Origin: Gammaproteobacteria bacterium
Lineage (GTDB): Bacteria > Pseudomonadota > Gammaproteobacteria > UBA6429 > Thiohalophilaceae
Direction of reading: 5' to 3'
Assembly (NCBI GenBank): GCA_029880855.1
Contig: JAOUNS010000002.1
Coordinates: forward strand, 62,001 to 126,000
Length of the DNA stretch: 64,000 bases
Shown: positions 43,847 to 53,235 of the stretch, piece after piece
Layout of the letters: every line of letters starts with the position of its first letter
Position numbering within the stretch: the stretch's first letter is position 1
Made by a program: the position numbers and the translations under genes
Notes under the pieces: generated by a model
Databases searched by the model: none
Seen by the model: the letters and a program-made list of their open reading frames with translations, nothing else
What the model was told of the DNA's origin: nothing

Positions 43847-45124
43847 TTATACAGCGTCCAGCTTGCGCAGACTGCCCGGCAGGAGCTTCATATCGACCAG
43901 AGAGGTCACCAGCGCCTTGCCAAAGGTAGCATCATCTTCGTAGACCAGCTTGTAGTACTGAATCTTCATGGTCAGGGCGCTGCCGAAAACGATACCGATA
44001 AATACCACAAACGAACCCAGCGCCAGGGTCGAAACACCGGTAATGGCCTGTCCAACAGTACAACCCAGACCAAGGACACCGCCAAAGCCCATCAACACAC
44101 CGCCGATCACGTGGGTGGTGAAGTCCTTTACAGAAGCAAACCACTCGATGCGGAAACTGCGTGTAATCAGCGACCAGAGCAGTGAACCCAGAATCACACC
44201 CAGGACTGAGACAACACCGAAGGTGAGGAAAGTCCCTGCAAAGCCGGATTTGGCATAGCCCAGAGTCTGGCCAATCGGGCTGATAAAGGTAAATGACTGG
44301 GGCAGCAGATTGGTTGAACCGTTTTGCGGCTTGCCCTCAGCGCTGTCCATGACGAAATCCCAGTTACCATAGAACTTGCCCAGACTTTGCGCACCTTCAT
44401 CACCAGTGATGGAAACGGCTGAGGTAAAGTACCAGGCCAACAGCACGGCACAGCCAACCACCACGCCGGCCAGCACGTTATCACTGCTCTTGCGAAACTC
44501 CTCGGAGCGGAAAATCAGAAACAGGGCCACTGCAGCGATGAGCAGACCCAGAGCCACCCGCGTGCTCACAGCTGAAACGCCGATCAGGTTGCCAACGATA
44601 CTGCCCAGATCCTGGTTGGTGCTCAGTGAAATGGAAGCCTTGCCCAGCCAGGGAGCGAACACGGATTGGTACCAGGTTGCAGAAAGCTGTTTATAGGGGT
44701 CAACCATGTAATAGGCGATCACGGCAATGATAATAAAAACGAAAATGGATTTGATGTTGCCGCCACCGATACGGATCAGAGTCTTGTTACCGCAGCCGCT
44801 GGCCAGTGTCATACCAACACCGAACATAATGCCGCCCAACAGATAACGGCCCCACTGGAACTCACTGCCCCGATATGGCGGCAAGGTGGCATTGTTCAGG
44901 TTAACCAATCCGGCGGCTTCCAGAATGACCACACCCAGCATGGCAACGGTGCCGGCCAGTACCCATGCACGCATACGACCGGTATCTCCCATATTCACCA
45001 GGTCCGAAACCGCCCCCATGGTGCAAAAATTGGTTTTATTCACCACCATCCCCATTACCAGGGCAATGATGAAGGTAGACCAGAGGAAGAATGACTGCGC
45101 CGCAAAAAAACTATCGAAAGTCAT
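43847..45124 (-). CDS. YeeE/YedE-family sulfur-compound transporter
   Basis: 425 residues, about ten membrane helices in two repeats; GGAG precedes ATG 45124. Family Cys motifs are present: NKTNFCTMGAVSD near the N-terminus, LASGCGNKTLIR, and LGLGCTVGQAITG in the second half. In the structurally known thiosulfate transporter TsuA, Cys in such motifs line the channel and hydrogen-bond thiosulfate. Thiosulfate or another sulfur species is therefore the likely substrate. In this organism import could feed cytoplasmic sulfur transfer via TusA. It stands alone between queC and tRNA-Lys. Confidence 0.9.
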   Translation of the reverse strand: MTFDSFFAAQSFFLWSTFIIALVMGMVVNKTNFCTMGAVSDLVNMGDTGRMRAWVLAGTVAMLGVVILEAAGLVNLNNATLPPYRGSEFQWGRYLLGGIMFGVGMTLASGCGNKTLIRIGGGNIKSIFVFIIIAVIAYYMVDPYKQLSATWYQSVFAPWLGKASISLSTNQDLGSIVGNLIGVSAVSTRVALGLLIAAVALFLIFRSEEFRKSSDNVLAGVVVGCAVLLAWYFTSAVSITGDEGAQSLGKFYGNWDFVMDSAEGKPQNGSTNLLPQSFTFISPIGQTLGYAKSGFAGTFLTFGVVSVLGVILGSLLWSLITRSFRIEWFASVKDFTTHVIGGVLMGFGGVLGLGCTVGQAITGVSTLALGSFVVFIGIVFGSALTMKIQYYKLVYEDDATFGKALVTSLVDMKLLPGSLRKLDAV

Positions 45125-45239
45125 GTAAACGCTCCACTTAAGCTATTGAATTTAAAATATTTATGGTCTGTGCATGAGTTAGGCTGTGCATTATAGCGCG
45201 AAGCCCTCCGTGCTGTCAGTCCAAAATTGAAACAGGTGG

Positions 45240-45917
45240 TTACCTGCCGGTTTGATACACAGTCGGATCCTGCGCCCCTGCTGCGGTAAATCCCGCCGCC
45301 CGGATCCGACAGGAATCACACTTGCCGCAGGCCCGGCCCTGCTCATCCGGCGCATAACAGGAGATGGTGTTGGCGTAATCCACGCCCAGACGCAGACCTT
45401 CTCGAATAATCTCCGCCTTGGTGAGCTGAATCAACGGTGTGTGGATATGTACTCGCCGGCCTTCGACACCCGCTTTGGTGGCCAGATTGGCCATGGTTTC
45501 AAACGCACGAATAAACTCCGGCCGGCAGTCGGGGTATCCGGAATAATCCACGGCATTGACGCCGATAAAAATGTCCTGCGCTTCCAGTACCTCCGCCCAA
45601 CCCAGTGCGATCGCCAGAAAAACGGTATTCCGGGCGGGGACATACGTGACGGGAATACCCAGAGTCGCTTCCTCTGGTACTGCAATATCCGGATCGGTCA
45701 GTGCTGAACCTCCGATCTGATCCAGCCCCAACTGCACTTGTTTGTGTTGTATGACTCCAGCCGCTTCCGTCACACAATGTGCGGCTGCCAGTTCACACCG
45801 ATGACGTTGGCCATAATCAAAGCTGAGGGCATAACAGGCAAAGCCCTGCTCAGCGGCCAGGGCCAGTGTTGTGGCGGAATCAAGTCCGCCGGAAACCAGA
45901 ACGACTGCTTTAGACAT
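45240..45917 (-). CDS. queC: 7-cyano-7-deazaguanine synthase
   Basis: Converts 7-carboxy-7-deazaguanine to preQ0 with ATP and ammonia. 225 residues. PP-loop [17 protein letters not shown] at the N-terminus, [48 protein letters not shown], and the zinc site [24 protein letters not shown]. It follows queE by 66 bases. Confidence 0.96.
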   Translation of the reverse strand: MSKAVVLVSGGLDSATTLALAAEQGFACYALSFDYGQRHRCELAAAHCVTEAAGVIQHKQVQLGLDQIGGSALTDPDIAVPEEATLGIPVTYVPARNTVFLAIALGWAEVLEAQDIFIGVNAVDYSGYPDCRPEFIRAFETMANLATKAGVEGRRVHIHTPLIQLTKAEIIREGLRLGVDYANTISCYAPDEQGRACGKCDSCRIRAAGFTAAGAQDPTVYQTGR

Positions 45918-45983
45918 ATTTCGATCAACCAGGGCACATAGAGAAGCTTCTCATTATAGCCAAACACGGGCAGGCAACTGTTT

Positions 45984-46643
45984 TTATCGGCCCTGTTCAT
46001 CGCCCCATAAGTACTTGTGCAACTGGATTTGCAAACGAACCTGCAGGCCATCCTGCAAGATCCAGTCGGCCAGCGTCGCGGCACTCAACTGTCCTGCCGT
46101 CGCAGAAAAGAAGATTTCGCACCCCTCCGGGAAAGTTGTTTGCGCAAGGACATTCTTTGCCCATTCATAGTCAGCGCGATCACAGAGTACAAACTTGATC
46201 TGATCATGGGCGGTCAGACAGTGAATATTGTCCGGCAGATTCCTGTCTGCTTCACCGGAGCCGGGGGTTTTGATATCCATAACCCGACTGACACGGGGAT
46301 CAACAGCAGCGATATCCAGTGCACCACTGGTCTCCAGTGAAACCAGAAAACCGGCATCGCACAATGCCTGGAGTAATAACAGGCAGTTCTTCTGGGCCAG
46401 CGGTTCACCACCGGTCACGGTCACATAGCGGGTCGGGTATTCCCGGCACTGCGTCAGGATCTGTTCAACCGTCCGCCACTCTCCCCCCTGAAAGGCATAG
46501 CTGGTATCACAATACCCGCAACGCAGCGGACAACCGGTTAATCTGATAAAGACGGTTGGCACCCCCACCGTTGCCGCTTCCCCTTGCAGGGAGTAAAAGA
46601 TTTCGGTGATGCGTAACCGGCGATCATCCTGTTCTTTGGCCAT
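45984..46643 (-). CDS. queE: 7-carboxy-7-deazaguanine synthase
   Basis: Radical SAM enzyme rearranging 6-carboxytetrahydropterin to the deazapurine ring. 219 residues. EIFYSLQGEAATVGVPTVFIRL, the cluster motif TGCPLRCGYCDTSYAF (Cx3Cx2C), VTGGEPLAQKN and SLETSGALDI are all present. It follows the terminator of the tol-pal unit and precedes queC, forming a queE-queC pair. Confidence 0.96.
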   Translation of the reverse strand: MAKEQDDRRLRITEIFYSLQGEAATVGVPTVFIRLTGCPLRCGYCDTSYAFQGGEWRTVEQILTQCREYPTRYVTVTGGEPLAQKNCLLLLQALCDAGFLVSLETSGALDIAAVDPRVSRVMDIKTPGSGEADRNLPDNIHCLTAHDQIKFVLCDRADYEWAKNVLAQTTFPEGCEIFFSATAGQLSAATLADWILQDGLQVRLQIQLHKYLWGDEQGR

Positions 46644-46672
46644 GATGAAGCAACCTCATGCAAAAAAGAAAA

Positions 46673-46705
46673 GCCTGACACCCCCGTCCCGGGTTTGTGT
46701 CAGGC
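46673..46705 (-). terminator. Terminator of the tol-pal-cpoB operon
   Basis: GCCTGACAC / GTGTCAGGC, 9-bp outer stem with a C/G-rich 15-base inner part that can pair further. On the minus strand it is followed by a TTTTCTTTTTT tract, between cpoB and queE. Confidence 0.85.
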
Positions 46706-46726
46706 CTGATTATATAACGCTCGCCG

Positions 46727-47518
46727 CTATTTGCCCTGAATCTCTTTCAGCAAATTTTTCGCGGGGCCGGCTTCGGTTGAGGAAGGAAATTCCTTCAGGA
46801 GTTTTTCGAGACTGGTCCGGGCATTCGCATAATCCTTCAATTCCTTGTAACAGTAACCTGTTTTCAGCAAGGCTTCGGCCAGTTTAGGACTGTCCGGGTG
46901 ATTGGCGACCAGTTGTGTATATTCCTTAATGGCATCCTTGTAATTGCGTTGCGTATAGTTGGCTTCACCCAGCCAATACTGGGCAATATGGGCATAACGG
47001 CCCTGTGGGAAGTCTTTCAGGAACTTTCTGAATTCGACAATGGACTTGTCGTAACGCAGGTCCCGCAGCAATTCAAAGGCTTTTTGATAGGCCTTCTGCT
47101 CTTTCTGCAGCTCTTCCGCTGACTTGTTATCAGTCTGTGCCGAAGTATCAGTACCGGATTTCACCTCACTGTCAGTACCGGGTGAAACATTGCCTGCATC
47201 AGGCACAACTGTTGTACCAGCGCGTTCCAGTTTGAGCAGTCGGCGATCGATGTCCACATAGAGATCACGCTGGCGTTTTTTGATGCTTTCCAGCGTATGA
47301 GTCTGTAATTCCACCTCACCACGCAATATCTGTACTTCCTTTTGCAGGTTTTCCAGCCGCACCATCAAATTTACCAGTCCCTTGTTATCCACCATGCGTT
47401 CCAGTCGCTCTATGCGTTGAGAATAATCCGGTTGCTTGTTGGCAGCGGATGCTGTGCCAACACCGACAAAGCCCGGAATGAAGAAAACAAGGAAAGCAAA
47501 CTTGACTGTGCTGTGCAT
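46727..47518 (-). CDS. cpoB: Cell division coordinator CpoB (YbgF)
   Basis: Periplasmic partner of TolA that links outer-membrane constriction with peptidoglycan synthesis. 263 residues: signal peptide (cleavage near ASA/ANK), an N-terminal trimerising coiled coil (about 33-100, RIERLERMVDNKGLVNLM), a low-complexity Ser/Asp/Thr linker, and TPRs (about 140-258) with KAFELLRDLRYDKSIVEFRKFLKDFP and AQYWLGEANYTQRNYKDAI. The start lies two bases after the pal stop. Confidence 0.95.
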   Translation of the reverse strand: MHSTVKFAFLVFFIPGFVGVGTASAANKQPDYSQRIERLERMVDNKGLVNLMVRLENLQKEVQILRGEVELQTHTLESIKKRQRDLYVDIDRRLLKLERAGTTVVPDAGNVSPGTDSEVKSGTDTSAQTDNKSAEELQKEQKAYQKAFELLRDLRYDKSIVEFRKFLKDFPQGRYAHIAQYWLGEANYTQRNYKDAIKEYTQLVANHPDSPKLAEALLKTGYCYKELKDYANARTSLEKLLKEFPSSTEAGPAKNLLKEIQGK

Positions 47519-47520
47519 AA

Positions 47521-48039
47521 TTATTGTCCTGAGTACAGGATTTCAACGCGACGATTAAGCGACCACGCCGACTCGTCATGTCCCATGGCAACCGGTCGTT
47601 CCTCACCGAAACTGATCACCTGGATCTGTTTTTCAACTACACCCTGCAATGTCAGCAACTGCTGTACCGCCCTGGCGCGTCGTTCGCCCAGCGCAATATT
47701 ATATTCGCGGGTGCCGCGTTCATCCGCATGACCTTCCAGAACGATGGTGGTGTCGGGGTGTGCGGCCAGATAGGCGGCATGGGCAGTGATCACTTCCTGA
47801 AAGTCGGACTGGATATTGCTGCTGTCAAATTCAAAGTAGATCACGCGCTTTTCGGGGATACTGACTTCACCGGTTGCACCACCTTCAGTGGATTCACCAT
47901 CCAGTTTGATTTCACCCTCGGCGCCACCTTCAGTTGCCGCAACTGATGTACCTTCATCATCCTTCTTGGTGGTTGAACCGCAGCCGGTCAAAGCGAAAAT
48001 CAGACCGAAAATTATCAGTAAGTTAACTAGTCGTCGCAT
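47521..48039 (-). CDS. pal: Peptidoglycan-associated lipoprotein
   Basis: 172 residues. Lipobox LTGC with lipidated Cys20, a long Gly/Glu/Thr-rich linker (about 21-62, longer than in E. coli), and an OmpA-like peptidoglycan-binding domain with VIYFEFDSSNIQ, LEGHADERGTREYNIALGERRA and the late SFGEERPVAMGHDESAWSLNRRVE. Anchors the outer membrane to the wall as the end point of the Tol chain. Confidence 0.97.
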   Translation of the reverse strand: MRRLVNLLIIFGLIFALTGCGSTTKKDDEGTSVAATEGGAEGEIKLDGESTEGGATGEVSIPEKRVIYFEFDSSNIQSDFQEVITAHAAYLAAHPDTTIVLEGHADERGTREYNIALGERRARAVQQLLTLQGVVEKQIQVISFGEERPVAMGHDESAWSLNRRVEILYSGQ

Positions 48040-48073
48040 ACGTCACTCCTCAATATTACTATTATAAAACGAA

Positions 48074-49387
48074 TTATCTGCTTTTAAACGGTGACCAGGC
48101 AGGTTCTCTCACATCCCCTTCCTGGAAACTCAATCGCTGCCTGTAACTACCGTCGACCGAAACCGCCGATAATACTCCACGCCCTTCATGTTCTGTTGCA
48201 AATATAATCATACTGCCATTCGGTGCAAAGCTGGGGGACTCATCCAGATTTGACTCGGTCAGGATGGTGAAATGCTCGGTATTCACATCCATCACGGCAA
48301 TGTGGAAACGCCCCTCAACCCGATGCACCATAGCGATCTTTTTTCCATCCGGCGAAATTGTGGCGCGGGCATTGTAAGTACCCTCATAGGTCAAACGTTT
48401 TAAATCCCCTTTTGATTTGCCGCCACTAACCGCGATCTGATACAGCTGGGGATTTCCACCCCGATCCGAGGTGAAGATCAGGCCTTTTTCATCCGGAAAC
48501 CAGGTCGGTTCCGTATCAATGGCATAATTATTGGTAATCCTGTTTAACTTATTACCGGCCAGATCCAGGATGTAAATTTCGGAATTACCATCTTTGGACA
48601 ACGTCATGGCCAAATACTTCCCGGAAGGCGACCAGGCCGGCGCATTGTTCAAACCCTGGTGACCGGAAATACGTTTGGTGCGGCGGGTACTGACGTTCTG
48701 TACATACAATTCAGGCCGGCCACGGCTGTATGCCACATAGGCAATATGTCGGCCGTCCGGTGACCAGGTGGGTGACAAGACCGGCTGGGCGGATTTGAAG
48801 ATGATTTTTTCATTGTGACCATCCGCATCTGCAATGGCCAGATTATAAATTTTCTGATCACCGTGTATCGTCCTGACTGTGATGTAGGCCAATTCAGTGT
48901 CAAACGCCCCGCGTATCCCCATCAGGGCTTCATAGATAATATCGCTGATACGATGCGCCGTACGACGCAGGTTGTTTTCACTGGTCTTAAAGCTGTAGCC
49001 GCTGATCTGGCTGCCCTTGATGACATCGAATAACTGGAACTGCACTCGATAACTTTTATCCTTGAGCTGTTCCACTTTACCGATAACCAGATTGTCGACA
49101 TTCAATGCACGCCAATCGGCGAAATTTACCTGCCGACCTTCATGGGGGCGGGAAATCAGATCGGCTTCCGGCAACGGGGCAAAGCGACCACTCCGGATCA
49201 GGTCAGAACGGATTACCTCTGTTACGTCTTCCGGTAACTTCTCTTTGCTCTCCCAGGCAAAAGGCACAATGGCGATCGGCAGAGCACCTTCCACACCCTC
49301 GGTAATGTGAATTGTCAGTGTTGCCTGCACGCTGCCCTGCATGGACAGGATAAAGACAACGATCAGTATCTTGTTCAGCAATTTCAT
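48074..49387 (-). CDS. tolB: Tol-Pal system protein TolB
   Basis: Periplasmic propeller that shuttles between Pal and TolA. 437 residues: signal peptide to about residue 22, the N-terminal alpha/beta domain (IAIVPFAW, DVTEVIRSDLIRSGRFAPL) and five or six TolB-type WD40-like blades with SPTWSPDGRHIAYV, APAWSPSGKYLAM, EPTWFPDEKGLIFTSDRGG and a final EPAWSPF. It begins 9 bases after the tolA stop. Confidence 0.97.
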   Translation of the reverse strand: MKLLNKILIVVFILSMQGSVQATLTIHITEGVEGALPIAIVPFAWESKEKLPEDVTEVIRSDLIRSGRFAPLPEADLISRPHEGRQVNFADWRALNVDNLVIGKVEQLKDKSYRVQFQLFDVIKGSQISGYSFKTSENNLRRTAHRISDIIYEALMGIRGAFDTELAYITVRTIHGDQKIYNLAIADADGHNEKIIFKSAQPVLSPTWSPDGRHIAYVAYSRGRPELYVQNVSTRRTKRISGHQGLNNAPAWSPSGKYLAMTLSKDGNSEIYILDLAGNKLNRITNNYAIDTEPTWFPDEKGLIFTSDRGGNPQLYQIAVSGGKSKGDLKRLTYEGTYNARATISPDGKKIAMVHRVEGRFHIAVMDVNTEHFTILTESNLDESPSFAPNGSMIIFATEHEGRGVLSAVSVDGSYRQRLSFQEGDVREPAWSPFKSR

Positions 49388-49396
49388 GATCTGATG

Positions 49397-50200
49397 TTAA
49401 TTTTCCTTGGTTACAGTCAGGTTCATTTCCCGAAAAGCGTCAAATAACCCGGTTTCAGGTGATGGTACGGGTAAAGGCACGGCCTTTCGAACGGCGTTCT
49501 CGGCAGAACGATCAAAGGTGGCGTCACCACTGCTTTTGGTGAGTTTCATTTGAATTACATCACCACCGGGCGAGAGACGCACCTGAATTTCGCAACTCAT
49601 ACCGGTTTTGGCACTCGCGGGTATATTCCAGTTTTGCTGCACCTTGGCCTTGATCATCAAGGTATATTCATTGATCTTCGATACCCGGTGTTTGTCATTT
49701 TCCCTGGTCAGACGTTGCTGCTCTTCAGCCAGTTTCTTTTTCAGTTCTTCTTCCCGCTTTTGTTGTTCAAGTTTGGCCAGCTGCTCTTCTTCCTTTTTGC
49801 GTTTTTCTTCCAGTTCTTTCAGCTTTGCCTGTTCCTTTTCAATCCGCTCCTTTTCCTTAACGCGCCGTTGTTCTTCGGCATGCTGTTCTTCAATACGCTT
49901 TTGTTTGGCATCAGCCAGGCGTTTTTCCTCTTTCAGGCGTTCATCCCTGACACGCCTTGCTGCCGCTTCCAGTTCACGCTGCTTTTTGGTTTCCGCCGCC
50001 TTGAGTTTTTTCAGCTCTTTATCAATCTTTTTTGCATCGACAGTTACCGCCTTGACGATCTCCTCACCCTTGTCTTTTGAAACCGGCAAGACGGGTTTTT
50101 CGGACCAGCGAAAACTGACGACAAGTACCCCTACCACGGCCAAATGGACAATCGCTGCATACAAAATCGCACGTGGATGTTGCCTGACTATTTCCAGCAT
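49397..50200 (-). CDS. tolA: Tol-Pal system protein TolA
   Basis: 267 residues. One N-terminal membrane helix (about 10-30), a long charged coiled coil rich in Lys, Glu, Arg and Ala (about 45-170) that spans the periplasm, and a TonB-like C-terminal domain (about 175-267: YTLMIKAKVQQNWNIP, CEIQVRLSPGGDVIQMKL). Transmits energy from TolQR to TolB/Pal. The coiled coil is shorter than in E. coli (421 residues total there). Confidence 0.94.
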   Translation of the reverse strand: MLEIVRQHPRAILYAAIVHLAVVGVLVVSFRWSEKPVLPVSKDKGEEIVKAVTVDAKKIDKELKKLKAAETKKQRELEAAARRVRDERLKEEKRLADAKQKRIEEQHAEEQRRVKEKERIEKEQAKLKELEEKRKKEEEQLAKLEQQKREEELKKKLAEEQQRLTRENDKHRVSKINEYTLMIKAKVQQNWNIPASAKTGMSCEIQVRLSPGGDVIQMKLTKSSGDATFDRSAENAVRKAVPLPVPSPETGLFDAFREMNLTVTKEN

Positions 50201-50202
50201 AA

Positions 50203-50661
50203 TTACCGCTTTCTTTTATTCTTTGTCACCGCCGGTGGTTCAGTCACCAGACCGATATTTTCCACGCCGGCCTTTTGTAACAAGGCCATGGCGTTTACCA
50301 CCCGACCATAGGCCACGGTCTGATCACCGCGCACCAAAACCTCAGCCTGATTTCTATGCCGCTTCACCGCCGCCACCCTGGCTACCAGAGTGTCTTCATC
50401 GATCGGATTTTGCGGGTTCTCTCCCACATTCAGGTAGTACAATCCCTGTTTATCCACGGTCAGGATCAACGGTTCCTGTTCCATCTGGCGCATGGGTTTG
50501 CTGGATATCTCAGGCAGATCAACCTTGACGCCTTCGGCCAGCAGGGGTGCGGTCACCATAAATATCACCAGCAACACCAGCATGACATCAATATAGGGTA
50601 CGACATTGATCTCTGAGATGCGCTTTTTCTTGAAGCGGTGCGTGGATGGTGTATACGGCAT
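50203..50661 (-). CDS. tolR: Tol-Pal system protein TolR
   Basis: 152 residues, ExbD/TolR family. Membrane helix at about 20-40 with the proton-path Asp25 in VVPYIDVMLVLLVIFMV; periplasmic dimer domain with VLVRGDQTVAYGRVVNAM near the end. Works with TolQ as the stator motor. The start is 16 bases after the tolQ stop, and tolA begins two bases after its end. Confidence 0.96.
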   Translation of the reverse strand: MPYTPSTHRFKKKRISEINVVPYIDVMLVLLVIFMVTAPLLAEGVKVDLPEISSKPMRQMEQEPLILTVDKQGLYYLNVGENPQNPIDEDTLVARVAAVKRHRNQAEVLVRGDQTVAYGRVVNAMALLQKAGVENIGLVTEPPAVTKNKRKR

Positions 50662-50677
50662 GTAATCTCAGCCCGAC

Positions 50678-51352
50678 CTAGTTATGTGCCTGCCGTTGCA
50701 GGATGGTGGAAAATTCTTCAACGAAGATATCGTAACGGGCCACCAGCCTTTCCATATCATTGGAATAACGGTTATAGCCGATGACTGCAGGGATGGCCGC
50801 CAGCAAACCCATGGCTGTCGCGATCAGCGCCTCGGAAATGCCAGGCGCTACGGTGGCAATGGTAACATGCGCGATTTTGCCCAGTTCCTGAAACGCAGTC
50901 ATGATCCCCCAGACGGTACCGAACAACCCGACATAGGGACTGGTGGAACCAACGGTGGCGAGGAAAGAAAGATGCATTTCCAGCTCTTCAATTTCCCTGT
51001 TCAACGCAACCCGCATGGCGCGTTGTGAGCCTTCCAGCACGGCCATGGGATCGACATTGCTTTGTTTATGCAAATGGACATATTCACGGAAACCGGATTC
51101 AAAGATGGCTTCCATACCGCTGACTTTGCCGCGACGCGCCGAAACCCGTTTATAGAGTTCACCCAATTCCGCGCCGGACCAGAAACGACGTTCGAATTGT
51201 TCTGCGGCTGCCCGAGCCCGTTTGAAGGTTCTGCCCTTGACGAAGATCAACGTCCAGGACAATAAAGATGCAATTACCAGTAACAACATTACGAGTTGTA
51301 CCACAATGCCGGCATCTGCAATTAATCGGAGTATTGATAGATCAGTCGACAC
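50678..51352 (-). CDS. tolQ: Tol-Pal system protein TolQ
   Basis: 224 residues, MotA/TolQ/ExbB family with three membrane helices (about 14-38, 130-155, 165-190) and a large cytoplasmic segment. Signatures: LSFLATVGSTSPYVGLFGTVWGIMTAF and GISEALIATAMGLLAAIPAVIGYN. It starts at GTG 51352. The usual upstream gene ybgC is missing; 201 bases without a gene separate it from ruvB. Confidence 0.96.
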   Translation of the reverse strand: MSTDLSILRLIADAGIVVQLVMLLLVIASLLSWTLIFVKGRTFKRARAAAEQFERRFWSGAELGELYKRVSARRGKVSGMEAIFESGFREYVHLHKQSNVDPMAVLEGSQRAMRVALNREIEELEMHLSFLATVGSTSPYVGLFGTVWGIMTAFQELGKIAHVTIATVAPGISEALIATAMGLLAAIPAVIGYNRYSNDMERLVARYDIFVEEFSTILQRQAHN

Positions 51353-51553
51353 GTCCCCAGGCCCCTTTTGCCGTTGTATTTATAATCGAGTTACTTTCCC
51401 TGCAATATCGTGTGGTATCGAAATATATGCGATGTGTGACACATCAGTATACAAAATAGTTCAGATAACCGATTTGCCAAATTGCCGTACCGGATCACAG
51501 TCCTGTATGTACCGGTTCACACAACCGTCTGAAAGCGCTCTGTCGGTACAAAA

Positions 51554-52606
51554 TCACTCATCCTGAAACAGATCAAGGATGGGTTGTTGTTCCTGCGCCT
51601 TGCCGGCCTTGTTTTTCAAGCCGAAATGCTGATATGCATTGGTCGTTGCCACCCGGCCACGCGGTGTGCGCATGATAAAACCTTGTTGAATGAGATACGG
51701 CTCCAGCACGTCCTCAATGGTATCCCTTTCCTCGCCGATGGCGGCGGCGATACTGTCCAGACCAACCGGTCCACCGGCAAATTTCTCGATAATCGCGAGC
51801 AGTAATTTGCGATCCATCATATCAAACCCGTGACTGTCCACATCCAGCATATCCAGCGCCCGACGCGCCACGTCACAATTCACCTTGCCGTCAGCCTTCA
51901 CCTCGGCATAGTCACGGACACGGCGTAACAGACGATTGGCGATGCGCGGTGTTCCGCGGGAACGGCGCGCAATCTCCAGTGCGCCGTCAGTATCCATGCT
52001 CACCCCCAGAATACCGGCTGAACGATGGACGATACTGACCAGTTCTTCGGCACTGTAAAATTCCAGTCTTTGCACAATTCCAAACCGGTCACGCAGAGGT
52101 GAGGTCAGCAAACCGGCGCGGGTGGTGGCGCCGACCAGTGTAAAGGGCGGTAAATCCAGCTTGATGGACCGGGCCGCCGGTCCTTCACCGATCATGATAT
52201 CGAGCTGATAATCCTCCATGGCGGGATAAAGTATCTCTTCCACCACCGGACTAAGCCGATGGATCTCGTCAACAAACAGGACATCATGGGGTTCAAGATT
52301 GGTGAGCAACGCCGCGAGATCACCGGGGCGTTCCAGCACCGGCCCCGAGGTATGCTTCATGTTGACTTCCAGTTCATTGGCGATAATGTGTGACAGCGTG
52401 GTCTTGCCCAAACCGGGTGGGCCAAAGATCAGTACATGGTCCAGTGCCTCGTTACGGCTGCGAGCCGCTTCGATAAAGATCGACATCTGCTCACGCACCG
52501 CGGATTGGCCGACATAATCCGCCAGCCGTTTCGGCCGGATGGCCCGGTCCTGGGCATCTTCCCGACCTCGCTGGCCGGCTGTCACAATTCGATCAGTCTC
52601 TATCAT
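51554..52606 (-). CDS. ruvB: Holliday junction branch migration helicase RuvB
   Basis: AAA+ hexameric motor that drives branch migration with RuvA. 350 residues. [11 protein letters not shown], Walker A in [18 protein letters not shown], Walker B in [12 protein letters not shown], sensor 1 [18 protein letters not shown], and the C-terminal winged helix ([20 protein letters not shown]). It begins seven bases after the ruvA stop. Confidence 0.98.
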   Translation of the reverse strand: MIETDRIVTAGQRGREDAQDRAIRPKRLADYVGQSAVREQMSIFIEAARSRNEALDHVLIFGPPGLGKTTLSHIIANELEVNMKHTSGPVLERPGDLAALLTNLEPHDVLFVDEIHRLSPVVEEILYPAMEDYQLDIMIGEGPAARSIKLDLPPFTLVGATTRAGLLTSPLRDRFGIVQRLEFYSAEELVSIVHRSAGILGVSMDTDGALEIARRSRGTPRIANRLLRRVRDYAEVKADGKVNCDVARRALDMLDVDSHGFDMMDRKLLLAIIEKFAGGPVGLDSIAAAIGEERDTIEDVLEPYLIQQGFIMRTPRGRVATTNAYQHFGLKNKAGKAQEQQPILDLFQDE

Positions 52607-52613
52607 AGGTATG

Positions 52614-53216
52614 TCAATTCACGGCTGTTTTCAGCGCCGCCCGGATAAGTTCTTCACTGCTGGCACCTTCCTGTTTCACGGCACTGACCATGCGGCCGGC
52701 TTCATGGGGTTTGTATCCCAACGCCACCAGTGCACTGATCGCCTCACGACTTGCGGGCATGGCTTCACCATTTACCGGCAAACTGGACAGCAGCGTCATG
52801 CCGTCATCAGACCAGCTTTTGAGTCGGTCACGCATTTCAATGATCAGGCGCTCGGCCGTTTTCTTGCCCACACCGGGCAAGCGTACCAGCGTGGCGCTGT
52901 CTCCTTCCTGTATACAATGGGCAAAATCCTCAGCACTGATACCGGACAAAATGGTGAGCGCCAGTTTGGCCCCGACCCCGTTAACCTTGATCAGATCCCG
53001 AAACATCCGCCGTTCCGCCTCACTGGCAAAGCCGCAGAGCAACCAGGCATCTTCCCGCACAACCAGATGGGTGTGCAGTGTCACTTGTTTGCCCGTGGCG
53101 GGTAACTGGTAGAAGGTCGACATGGGCGCTTCTATCTCATACCCCACCCCATTCACATCAAGCAACAGCATGGGGGGTTGTTTGGTTATTAATTGGCCAG
53201 TTAAACGACCGATCAT
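52614..53216 (-). CDS. ruvA: Holliday junction DNA-binding protein RuvA
   Basis: 200 residues from ATG 53216; the frame is open to 53336 inside ruvC, but [27 protein letters not shown] is the family start. OB domain, two HhH motifs ([14 protein letters not shown] and [20 protein letters not shown]) and a flexible C-terminal domain III for RuvB contact. Between ruvC and ruvB. Confidence 0.98.
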   Translation of the reverse strand: MIGRLTGQLITKQPPMLLLDVNGVGYEIEAPMSTFYQLPATGKQVTLHTHLVVREDAWLLCGFASEAERRMFRDLIKVNGVGAKLALTILSGISAEDFAHCIQEGDSATLVRLPGVGKKTAERLIIEMRDRLKSWSDDGMTLLSSLPVNGEAMPASREAISALVALGYKPHEAGRMVSAVKQEGASSEELIRAALKTAVN

Positions 53217-53235
53217 GGACTCTCTGCACCTCAGT

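Noticed and set aside
49550-50528. Long plus-strand ORFs opposite tolA and tolR
   Set aside because: They are Phe/Leu- or Ser/Cys-rich mirror readings of the Lys/Glu-rich TolA coiled coil.
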